Made by a program: the position numbers and the translations under genes
Origin: an uncultured Mycoplasmatota bacterium
GTDB lineage: Bacteria > Bacillota_I > Bacilli_A > RF39 > UBA660
NCBI GenBank assembly: GCA_946613765.1
Contig: CAMOFW010000032.1
Coordinates: 1-7,844 of the forward strand
Reading direction: 5' to 3'
Length of the DNA: 7,844 nucleotides
The notes under the pieces: generated by a model
Database searches by the model: none
Told to the model about the DNA's origin: nothing
Seen by the model: only the letters and a program-made list of their open reading frames with translations
Shown: positions 1 through 5,634 of the stretch, in pieces
Position numbering within the stretch: position 1 is the stretch's first letter
Layout: the number at the start of each line of letters is the position of its first letter

Positions 1-732
1 AATGAAACAGAAGTTTTAAAAGAAATGTATGAAGCAGGTTATACAGATGATGTTTATACAGTAATTTTAGATGAAATGAACATCTCTCGTGTAGAATACT
101 ATTTCGCAGAAATGTTATCTATTCTAGAGATGCCAAATAAAGATGAATGGATTGTTGAAATTGTACCAAGTGCATGGAAAAATGACCCAAAACGATTAAA
201 GGAAGGTAAATTAAAAATTCCACCAAATGTATGGTACATCGGAACAATCAACAACGATGACTCAACATTCATGGTAACAGATAAGGTTTACGACCGTGCC
301 ATGCCAATTGATATCAACGACAAAGGTGAAGTGTTTACACCAGATGAAGTTGATGCTCAAGATATTAATTATTCTTATTTAGATAAGAAGTTTACTGAAG
401 CTATTCAAGCTAATCCAATACATCAAGAAAACTTAGATAAAATTGAAAGAATGGATAACTATGTTATTCAACACTTTAGAATTGCCTTCGGTAACCGTAT
501 TGTTGCACACATGAGAAAGTTTGTACCAGTATATGTTGCCTGTGGTGGAGATGAAGTTGATGGAATTGATTACTTCATAGCTCGTAAAATTTTAAGAAAA
601 TTTGAACAACTTAACATTGCTTATATTAGAGATGAAATAGATGGTTTCGTTGATTTCTTAAATAAAGAATTCGGTGAAAATAAAATGCATGAATGCATTG
701 AATATCTATTAAGATTAAAGAAGATGGCATAG
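1..732 (+). CDS. McrB-like AAA+ ATPase, C-terminal part (5' end outside window)
   Basis: The frame is open to the first base of the window, so this is the C-terminal part of a longer protein (243 codons visible); the ATG at 25 is internal, not a start. Seen: a Walker B motif VILDEMN (bases 61-81), a sensor-1 segment WYIGTINNDD (232-261) and a likely arginine finger in DKVYDRAMP (283-309), in the order and spacing of the McrB branch of AAA+ proteins. The Walker A loop must lie upstream. The last 130 residues are a helical lid region. Known of the family: McrB proteins form NTP-driven rings stimulated by an McrC partner. The next gene, 3 bases downstream, carries a McrC-like N-terminal domain, which supports the pairing. 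What this ATPase acts on cannot be read from the sequence; defence is only one possibility, since the partner lacks a visible nuclease. Confidence 0.85.
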   Translation, partial: NETEVLKEMYEAGYTDDVYTVILDEMNISRVEYYFAEMLSILEMPNKDEWIVEIVPSAWKNDPKRLKEGKLKIPPNVWYIGTINNDDSTFMVTDKVYDRAMPIDINDKGEVFTPDEVDAQDINYSYLDKKFTEAIQANPIHQENLDKIERMDNYVIQHFRIAFGNRIVAHMRKFVPVYVACGGDEVDGIDYFIARKILRKFEQLNIAYIRDEIDGFVDFLNKEFGENKMHECIEYLLRLKKMA

Positions 733-735
733 TAT

Positions 736-1845
736 ATGAATGAATTAAAAGTATTAGATTTATATCAAAATACACCAAAAGACAGACTAGAAAATTTTGT
801 TAATAATACTAGAGCTGAACTTAATATAAGCACAAATGTTAATAGAGTAGAAACAGACTTTGAATGGTTAGAAATAATGGAAGACACAATAAGATATTTA
901 GATAATATCTTAAGAAATCCAAATAGATTTATTGTTAATGAAGATGAAATAGTTAAAGTAGAACTAGCTCGTCGTATAACAGTTGAATCTATTAGACACT
1001 TGTCAAAACACACTAACTTCATTCAAAAGATTGAAGATAATGGTGATGTTAAACCATCAAAAATATTAAATATTAATAAAGAAGAAAGTTACGATACATA
1101 TGAAAATAGACTTATCTATACTTTAATAGATAACATGCGTAACTTTCTTGAAATAAAAAAGAAGAGTTTAATTACTGCTTCTTCTGTTAAAGATGTAAAA
1201 AAAGCTAGCTATAGTGCTAGGACAAAAGTGGGAAACGAAAACGTATATGTTGAGATGAGTTATTCATCAAGCTTAAACGAAAAAGTGGGTCCACAAGGTG
1301 AAGATTCACTAGAAAATAGAATTAAAAGATTAGATGATGATATAACTATGCTATCTAATACAGATGTTATTAAAGCCTTAAAAAAGGCCCATGTAGCAAG
1401 AGTTATACCACCAATAAAGAAGACAAATGTTATCTTAAAAAATACTAACTTTCAATATGCAATGAAATTATGGGATTTTTTACAAAATCATGTTGCTAAT
1501 GATGATAAAGTTACTAAGAGTAATAAGTCTTATGAAGAAAATGGTATATTAAAAGATTATATGAATTCAACATTCCTACTTAATTATTTAGCTATGAATA
1601 CCTTAAGTGATACAGCTCAAGGTAAAGCAGCTACTAAACAAGCAGTAGATGAAATAACTGATAAATTAGTACAAAGAATAGTTGAATTAAATGTAGATAT
1701 GCCAATGTCAGAATTAAAAGAGAGAATTGGAGATAAGATTGCTATAACAAGATATAAGACAGAAGCTTCTTTATCTGAAGTAAGTAATACTTTCTCAAAA
1801 CATATTAAAACATATTTAGAAAAAATAGAAAATATAGAATTGTAG
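736..1845 (+). CDS. DUF2357-domain protein, McrC-like partner without a visible nuclease domain
   Basis: A 369-residue, charged, mostly helical, cytoplasmic protein with no signal peptide or membrane segment. It resembles the DUF2357 family: the conserved YDTYENRLIYTL segment (residues 119-130) and PPIKKTNVILKN followed by FQYAMKLWDF (225-248) are its usual landmarks. In McrBC-like pairs this domain normally sits in front of a PD-(D/E)XK nuclease. Here the C-terminal 120 residues are helical, with no D...(D/E)xK strand pattern I can find, so the protein appears to be an adaptor or ATPase activator rather than a nuclease. The start at 736 lies 3 bases after the ATPase stop with only a weak ribosome site (GATGG at 723-727), which suggests translational coupling. 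Family assignment is from motif recognition, not a profile search; ATPase pairing is well supported by position, the function is unknown. Confidence 0.7.
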   Translation: MNELKVLDLYQNTPKDRLENFVNNTRAELNISTNVNRVETDFEWLEIMEDTIRYLDNILRNPNRFIVNEDEIVKVELARRITVESIRHLSKHTNFIQKIEDNGDVKPSKILNINKEESYDTYENRLIYTLIDNMRNFLEIKKKSLITASSVKDVKKASYSARTKVGNENVYVEMSYSSSLNEKVGPQGEDSLENRIKRLDDDITMLSNTDVIKALKKAHVARVIPPIKKTNVILKNTNFQYAMKLWDFLQNHVANDDKVTKSNKSYEENGILKDYMNSTFLLNYLAMNTLSDTAQGKAATKQAVDEITDKLVQRIVELNVDMPMSELKERIGDKIAITRYKTEASLSEVSNTFSKHIKTYLEKIENIEL

Positions 1846-1853
1846 GTATCAAC

Positions 1854-2390
1854 ATGAAAGTAATATGGAAAATTTTTAAAGGAATACTAATCGCATGCTT
1901 AGTAATTATGTTAATATTTGTTATATTTCAAAAAGTAACAGATTCAAAATTAACAATAGGTAATATATATGTATTCCAAGTAGCTACTGAATCAATGACT
2001 CCAGAATATCAAGTTGGAGATATAATTGTTGTTAAAAAAGCTGATGCTTCTAAAATAGAAGTAGGCGATGATGTTACATATTTAGGAAAGAAAAGTGATC
2101 TTAAAAACAAAAAAATAACTCACCGAGTTATAACTAAAAACAAAAAAGAAGATAAATATTATTTTGTAACTCAAGGTATTGCTAATGAAAATGCAGACCC
2201 TGAAATTAGTGAAGATGATATTTATGGCAAGGTTGCTTATCATGCAATAATTCTAAGTTTTATTGGTAGAATTATGATGAATCCTATAGCATATTATGTA
2301 ATATTTATTTTAGTAGCAGCAAGTTTTTCATATGAAACAATTACATCATTTCTTGTTAAAAAGGATGATATAGATGAAGAAGAAGAGTAA
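1854..2390 (+). CDS. sipW: Signal peptidase I, ER-type (SipW-like)
   Basis: A membrane-bound peptidase that removes signal peptides from secreted proteins. Seen in its 178 residues: a membrane segment at about 7-25, the catalytic box TESMTPEYQVGD with nucleophile Ser47, and ITHRVI with His90. A His in place of the usual Lys marks the ER/SipW type. A second membrane segment lies at about 131-158, followed by an acidic tail. The third conserved box, usually KGD.N, reads QGIAN here, so the Asp expected at 109 is Ile; Asp115 is the nearest Asp. SipW in Bacillus subtilis processes TasA and TapA. The gene lies 8 bases after the DUF2357 gene and overlaps the TasA-like gene that follows by 17 bases, so enzyme and likely substrate are coupled. 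Ribosome site weak (TAGGT at 1843-1847). Confidence 0.92.
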   Translation: MKVIWKIFKGILIACLVIMLIFVIFQKVTDSKLTIGNIYVFQVATESMTPEYQVGDIIVVKKADASKIEVGDDVTYLGKKSDLKNKKITHRVITKNKKEDKYYFVTQGIANENADPEISEDDIYGKVAYHAIILSFIGRIMMNPIAYYVIFILVAASFSYETITSFLVKKDDIDEEEE

Positions 2391-3006
2391 GAAAAATAAA
2401 AAGAAATTACTTATCCTTAGGTTAGTATTTGTATTCTTTTTAGTAGTTTCAAATACTTTTGCATGGTTTATTTATATTACAAGAGTTGATAACAGTGTTA
2501 ATGTGCATGTTAAATCATGGGATGTTACGTTTCAAAGTGGTGAACATGAAATCTCAAATAATGTAGTGGTAGATATCGAAAATTTATATCCTGGTATGGC
2601 AGATTTTAATTATGAAATTAAAGCATTTAATAAATCTGAAGTATCAGCTACTTTATCTTATACTATATTAGAGGCTAGAATATTTGAAGATGAATACGTA
2701 ACAGTTGAGGGTAGAGAACTTAATGGAGATGATCCAGTTGCAACAGATTTAACTAGTTCTCAACTAGAATCTAAATTAAGAACTGAATACCCATTTACTA
2801 TTCGTATAACTCTATCAAATGAAACAATAGACAGTGAAAATGGTAATGAGTTATTTACATTGGGCGCTGTATGGCCTTATGAAAGTGGAGATGATGAATT
2901 AGACACTGAATGGGGAATACGTGCAGCAACTTATAAAAAACAACACCCAACTTCAAAAAGCATTACACTAAAAATAAGATTAGATATAACACAAAATCCA
3001 GATTAA
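2374..3006 (+). CDS. TasA-like secreted protein with SipW-type signal peptide
   Basis: A 210-residue exported protein. It starts with a very basic stretch (11 of the first 11 residues after Met are mostly Lys, with Ser and Asn), a hydrophobic core at about 12-26 and then SNTFAWF (26-32), the signature of signal peptides cut by SipW-type peptidases, with cleavage expected around Ala30. The mature part has the beta-sandwich pattern of TasA/camelysin relatives: WDVTF (49-53), NLYPGM (70-75) and AVWPYESGDDELDTEWG (166-181 region) near the C-terminus, ending in alternating strands. The ATG at 2374 overlaps the peptidase gene by 17 bases and has AAGG at 2361-2364, 9 bases away. It is the last gene of its transcript. 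Likely role: extracellular fibre or matrix subunit, by analogy with TasA. No cysteine and no cell-wall sorting motif. Confidence 0.82.
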   Translation: MKKKSKKNKKKLLILRLVFVFFLVVSNTFAWFIYITRVDNSVNVHVKSWDVTFQSGEHEISNNVVVDIENLYPGMADFNYEIKAFNKSEVSATLSYTILEARIFEDEYVTVEGRELNGDDPVATDLTSSQLESKLRTEYPFTIRITLSNETIDSENGNELFTLGAVWPYESGDDELDTEWGIRAATYKKQHPTSKSITLKIRLDITQNPD

Positions 3007-3037
3007 AAAAGAATTATATGTATTTATAATTCTTTTT
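3006..3037. terminator. Bidirectional rho-independent terminator between convergent genes
   Basis: A perfect 13-bp inverted repeat: the arm at 3006-3018 (A5 then GAATTATA) pairs with 3025-3037 (TATAATTC then T5) around a 6-base loop. The stem has only one G-C pair, but each arm ends in a run of A or T, so it gives a hairpin plus U-tract on either strand. It overlaps the stop codon of the + strand gene (3004-3006) and of the - strand gene (3036-3038), and so can end both transcripts. Confidence 0.8.
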
Positions 3038-3629
3038 AATTTGCTCTTTGAATAAAGTTGATATTAACTTTTAAACTGGTTGTTTCGTCTTTAGAAGCAG
3101 CAGTATCAGCATCATTATCCATTGTTTCACCAGTTCCATCAATCCATTGAACAAAGAATCTAAAAGTATCTTGGGAAGTAGCGGAACCTAGTAAATGAGT
3201 TAAAGTTATTTCATCACCAGCATCAATAGATACTAATGGACCACCATTTAAAGTATAACCAGTTAACACTAAATCAGTTACTGAACTATCATCTGGGTAA
3301 CTAACACTAACTGTTTCATCAAAAGATACTCCAACCTCACTATAATCAACAATTACATCAAAGTGACCTGTACTAGTAGGTGCAATAAATCCTTCTTTAA
3401 TATTAGAATTAGTATCTATAACAGGAACAATAGTACTTGAAAAATCACTATCAGCTAAAACGTCTTGATCGTTAACTTTAAAAGTCCATTGAGCAATAGT
3501 AAAGTTAGAACTAGCAGAGGCACTAGATATATATTTAGCATATGATTCTTGAATAGTGTTAGTTAAAACTAATAAAGATATCATAGCAAGTAAAAGTTTA
3601 AACTTTGCAGTCTTTAAACAATTCAACAT
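3036..3629 (-). CDS. Small secreted TasA/camelysin-like protein
   Basis: A 197-residue exported protein on the opposite strand. The start at 3629 is chosen because AAAGGAGG lies 7 bases before it (3637-3644) and a hydrophobic signal peptide follows at once (about residues 10-24). The frame extends up to 3860, but that 77-residue extension covers the promoter region and looks non-coding. The signal region ends in ESYAKY (28-33), a Tyr-Ala-Lys-Tyr variant of the TYAWF motif of SipW substrates. Then come AQWTFKVND (46-54), a run of beta strands with GHFDVIVDY (88-96), and FFVQWIDGTGETMDNDADT (158-176) near the end. The latter matches the position of the W-x-E/D-G acidic motif in the neighbouring secreted proteins. 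The cleaving enzyme is probably the SipW-like peptidase encoded at 1854. Function: likely a minor extracellular matrix or fibre component (inference). Confidence 0.78.
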   Translation of the reverse strand: MLNCLKTAKFKLLLAMISLLVLTNTIQESYAKYISSASASSNFTIAQWTFKVNDQDVLADSDFSSTIVPVIDTNSNIKEGFIAPTSTGHFDVIVDYSEVGVSFDETVSVSYPDDSSVTDLVLTGYTLNGGPLVSIDAGDEITLTHLLGSATSQDTFRFFVQWIDGTGETMDNDADTAASKDETTSLKVNINFIQRAN

Positions 3630-3636
3630 ATTAAGG

Positions 3637-3644
3637 CCTCCTTT
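3637..3644 (-). promoter_or_regulatory. Strong ribosome binding site (AAAGGAGG)
   Basis: On the - strand the sequence reads AAAGGAGG and ends 7 bases before the ATG at 3629. It is the best Shine-Dalgarno match in the window and decides the start of the secreted protein gene against the much longer open frame. Confidence 0.88.
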
Positions 3645-3653
3645 ACTATTATC

Positions 3654-3685
3654 ATTGTACCAAAAAAGTGTATACTTTTCGACAA
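3654..3685 (-). promoter_or_regulatory. Promoter of the - strand secreted protein gene, with activator-type spacing
   Basis: On the - strand there is an extended -10, TGG then TACAAT (-10 at 3654-3659). The only -35-like hexamer is TTGTCG (3680-3685), 20 bases upstream, longer than the usual 17, and it is part of a TGTCGAA motif. Long spacing with a TGTCGAA box at the -35 position is known from Spo0A-activated promoters such as spoIIG. The predicted transcript start is near 3647, just ahead of the ribosome site. An inverted repeat (AAAAGT, 4 bases, ACTTTT; 3664-3679) fills the spacer. Confidence 0.55.
3678..3684 (-). promoter_or_regulatory. Putative Spo0A-type box 1 (TGTCGAA)
   Basis: The - strand reads TTGTCGAAAA at 3676-3685, containing the exact 7-base 0A-box consensus TGTCGAA. 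It overlaps the -35 position of the - strand promoter. The same 10 bases recur at 3744-3753. Whether this organism has Spo0A is unknown. Confidence 0.5.
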
Positions 3686-3701
3686 ATTTACATAAAATAA
3701 T

Positions 3702-3708
3702 TGTCAAA
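3702..3708 (+). promoter_or_regulatory. Possible degenerate Spo0A-type box (TGTCAAA)
   Basis: On the + strand TGTCAAA differs at one position from TGTCGAA and lies between the two exact boxes. It is within a pair of 9-base direct repeats, CAAATTTAC at 3683-3691 and 3705-3713, whose starts are 22 bases apart (about two helical turns). Followed by the near-palindrome AATTTACGTGAATT (3707-3720). Weak on its own in such AT-rich DNA. Confidence 0.25.
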
Positions 3709-3745
3709 TTTACGTGAATTTTACACACTAAAAATCGTAACAATT

Positions 3746-3752
3746 TTCGACA
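3746..3752 (-). promoter_or_regulatory. Putative Spo0A-type box 2 (TGTCGAA)
   Basis: The second exact copy, TTGTCGAAAA on the - strand at 3744-3753, starts 68 bases from the first. It overlaps the -35 region (GACAAT, 3749-3754) of the + strand promoter. Placement over both divergent promoters fits a shared regulator of the flanking secreted-protein genes. Confidence 0.48.
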
Positions 3753-3788
3753 ATTATTATTGATTTTGTGGTATAAAGATGGTATATT
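3749..3788 (+). promoter_or_regulatory. Promoter region of the two-gene secreted-protein operon
   Basis: Two overlapping candidates are seen. One has -35 GACAAT (3749-3754), a 17-base spacer and an extended -10, TGG then TATAAA (-10 at 3772-3777). The other has -35 TTGATT (3760-3765), a 17-base spacer (3766-3782) and an extended -10, TGG then TATATT (-10 at 3783-3788). The motif TGGTAT occurs three times (3769, 3780, 3796). The untranslated leader would be about 35-50 bases. Confidence 0.55.
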
Positions 3789-3802
3789 ATATGTATGGTA
3801 TG

Positions 3803-3814
3803 ATGATATATCAT
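3803..3814. repeat. 12-bp perfect palindrome in the leader
   Basis: ATGATATATCAT is identical on both strands. It lies downstream of the predicted transcript start and 6 bases before the ribosome site GGTGG (3821-3825) of the gene at 3832. It could be an operator for a dimeric repressor or a small leader hairpin; AT-rich palindromes of this length also occur by chance. Confidence 0.4.
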
Positions 3815-3831
3815 GATTATGGTGGAATGTT

Positions 3832-4554
3832 ATGGCAAAAGAGGTAATAGTAAGTGCCAAAAAGGTACGAAATCGAAAAATTTTAAACAGGGCAGTTCGA
3901 CTTGCATTACTTGGTTTGTTACTATTCTTGCTAATACTTTATATCATATTGGCAATTATTTATAACGAAGGAAAATTCACCGTAATACTAGACTCTAATA
4001 AAACTCTACAAAGTGGTATAGCGATATACGACAATATTAACGACACTATTGGTAAGAGAAAATTAGAAGCCGAATCCATAAGATTTATGGATAATATCTC
4101 ATTTAAATGGTTACCGGAATACATCGATGCAGATGAATTATATGGACCACATAATGGAGATAATTACATAGCTTATACATTCTTTGTTGAAAATCAAAAT
4201 ACAGAAGTACTAAATTATTGGTATGAAGTAGTAGTAGATGATGTAATTAAGAATGTAGATGAAGCAATAAGAATTAGGATATATCATAATGGAGAATCTA
4301 CAACATACGCAAAGAAGAGCAACTTAGATGATACTCCAGAACAAGGAACAACACCATTTAGAAACATTAAAGATGCTGAAAATTCAATCATACTAGAAGA
4401 AGTTAATAATTTTCAACCTGGACAAAGAGATCGTATAACTGTAGTCGTATGGCTTGAAGGAGACGATCCAGACTGTACAGACCCACTAATAGGTGGAGAA
4501 CTTAAAATGCATATGGTTATAACTGAAAATCATACAGAACCAAAAGAGGAGTGA
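3832..4554 (+). CDS. Membrane-anchored TasA-related surface protein
   Basis: A 240-residue protein with a basic N-terminus (about 1-23), one long hydrophobic segment at 24-44 and an extracellular part. Unlike its neighbours, it shows no AWF/AKY motif after the membrane segment, so it may stay anchored rather than be released. The outer domain shares blocks with the next gene: NYIAYTFFVEN (111-121), AIRIRIYHNGE (145-155) and VVVWLEGDDPDC (204-215), the last with a single Cys. These match NYVAFDIFLRV, AARIAFVTLGHGE and MWIEGQDIDC in the next protein, in the same order, so the two are diverged paralogues. The start at 3832 has GGTGG at 3821-3825, 6 bases upstream. The next ATG follows the stop by 5 bases. 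Possible role: membrane anchor or assembly base for the fibre subunit, comparable in place to TapA, though I see no sequence likeness to TapA. No family name can be given with certainty. Confidence 0.72.
   Translation: MAKEVIVSAKKVRNRKILNRAVRLALLGLLLFLLILYIILAIIYNEGKFTVILDSNKTLQSGIAIYDNINDTIGKRKLEAESIRFMDNISFKWLPEYIDADELYGPHNGDNYIAYTFFVENQNTEVLNYWYEVVVDDVIKNVDEAIRIRIYHNGESTTYAKKSNLDDTPEQGTTPFRNIKDAENSIILEEVNNFQPGQRDRITVVVWLEGDDPDCTDPLIGGELKMHMVITENHTEPKEE
4546..4551 (+). promoter_or_regulatory. Ribosome binding site (GAGGAG) inside the end of the upstream gene
   Basis: GAGGAG, 8 bases before the ATG at 4560, overlaps the last codons of the preceding gene. It rules out the in-frame GTG at 4551 as the start, because that codon shares a base with the site itself. 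Confidence 0.85.
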
Positions 4555-4559
4555 AAAGT

Positions 4560-5540
4560 ATGGCTAAAAGAAAATCAAACAAAAAGAAAGTGACTAGTTT
4601 AATACTACTTTTACTATTAAGCATTGTAATGCTTGGTACTACAACTTATGCATGGTTTACTGCAAACCAAGTAGTAACAATCAATTCAATCAATGTTAAA
4701 GTAGAAGCTAGTAACGGTTTACAAATTTCTACAAATGCAGCACAATGGAAATCAGTAATTACTAACTCAGATATCCTAGCTGGATATACTGGTAGTGTTA
4801 ATCAATTTCCAATTTATGTAACAAACGTATCTACAGATAGTATTGTTGATCAAACAACTGGTAGATTAAATATGTATAGAGCAGTAGTAGGTAACGATGC
4901 TACTACCGGTGATTATAATATTTATACTGCAAAAGAAACTGATACTGCAGGAAGTACAGGAAATTATGTTGCATTCGATATATTTTTAAGAGTTGATAAA
5001 ACACAAACAATTTACTTAACATCAGATTCTGATGTATTAGCTAAAGAAGGAACTGAAGATAGAGGACTTAAAAATGCTGCTCGTATTGCATTCGTAACAT
5101 TAGGTCATGGTGAATCTACAGATTCTGCATCAACATTAACAGGTTTAAGAAACAATGTATCTGCTAAAGCACTTATTTGGGAACCAAATGCAGATGCTCA
5201 TACACAAATGGTAGCTGACACAGTTGCTCCAGAATATGGTGTAACATTAGTAGCAGGTGCTAACACTCCATACTATGGTGTAAATAAAGTAATTCCAACA
5301 CCAGTAGATTTAAAAGAATTAGTTAATGGAACTAACACTACTGATGCTACACTAGTAAATCCTGGAATTGTAACAAAAGAAGTAAATTCAGTATATAAAG
5401 AAGCTTTTGATTTAGCTGCTGGAGTTACAAAAATGAGAATTTATATGTGGATTGAAGGACAAGATATCGACTGCGAAAACAACGCTACTGGATCAGATAT
5501 TGAATTCAATTTACAATTAAGTACAGAGTCAGGTGACTAG
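4560..5540 (+). CDS. TasA-related secreted protein with SipW-type signal peptide
   Basis: A 326-residue exported protein. The signal region has a Lys/Arg-rich start (2-10), a hydrophobic core (13-25) and GTTTYAWFTANQ (26-37), the classic motif of SipW-processed proteins, with cleavage expected near Ala31. The mature part begins with repeated beta strands (VVTINSINVKVEASNGLQIS, 38-57), contains NYVAFDIFLRV (135-145) and AARIAFVTLGHGE (173-185), and ends with MWIEGQDIDCENNATG (296-311) before a last strand. It has the same block order as the preceding gene, with insertions that make it about 85 residues longer. Its one Cys (305) is in the same acidic motif as Cys215 of the neighbour. It is the last gene of its operon, followed by a strong terminator. 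Likely the major extracellular subunit (inference), cut by the peptidase encoded at 1854. No LPXTG or other anchor is seen. Confidence 0.8.
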   Translation: MAKRKSNKKKVTSLILLLLLSIVMLGTTTYAWFTANQVVTINSINVKVEASNGLQISTNAAQWKSVITNSDILAGYTGSVNQFPIYVTNVSTDSIVDQTTGRLNMYRAVVGNDATTGDYNIYTAKETDTAGSTGNYVAFDIFLRVDKTQTIYLTSDSDVLAKEGTEDRGLKNAARIAFVTLGHGESTDSASTLTGLRNNVSAKALIWEPNADAHTQMVADTVAPEYGVTLVAGANTPYYGVNKVIPTPVDLKELVNGTNTTDATLVNPGIVTKEVNSVYKEAFDLAAGVTKMRIYMWIEGQDIDCENNATGSDIEFNLQLSTESGD

Positions 5541-5556
5541 GTATAAAATTAATAAT

Positions 5557-5584
5557 AAAAATGAGAAGAAATTCTCATTTTTTT
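5557..5584 (+). terminator. Rho-independent terminator
   Basis: A perfect 11-bp stem (5557-5567, ending TGAGAA, with 5572-5582, starting TTCTCA) closes on a GAAA tetraloop (5568-5571) and runs into seven Ts (5578-5584). It lies 16 bases after the stop codon of the secreted-protein gene and separates that operon from the gene at 5635. Confidence 0.92.
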
Positions 5585-5605
5585 AATGTAAAAATAGGGG
5601 TTTTA

Positions 5606-5625
5606 TGGTAAAATGATTATAGGAG
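5606..5625 (+). promoter_or_regulatory. Extended -10 promoter and ribosome site for the giant surface protein gene
   Basis: TGG (5606-5608) directly precedes TAAAAT (5609-5614), an extended -10; no good -35 hexamer is seen at the expected place. The transcript would start only a few bases before AGGAG (5621-5625), which is 9 bases from the ATG at 5635. A second AGGAG at 5629-5633 is too close to the ATG to serve it. Confidence 0.6.
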
Positions 5626-5634
5626 AATAGGAGT

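Noticed and set aside
765..1022. Open frame on the - strand inside the DUF2357 gene
   Set aside because: It has no ribosome site and is fully covered by a convincing gene on the other strand; composition typical of an antisense shadow.
3630..3860. N-terminal extension of the - strand secreted protein to 3860
   Set aside because: It would place 77 residues of odd composition (many His, Asn, Ile) before a perfect ribosome site and a clean signal peptide, and would cross promoters and the start of the divergent gene. The start at 3629 is far better.
4552..4554. TGA read as Trp (Mycoplasma code)
   Set aside because: Reading through would run out of frame over a gene that has its own ribosome site and signal peptide, and the 736-codon gene downstream uses only TGG for Trp.
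4551..4559. GTG at 4551 as start of the TYAWF protein
   Set aside because: The GTG overlaps the ribosome site GAGGAG; the ATG at 4560 has proper spacing of 8 bases.
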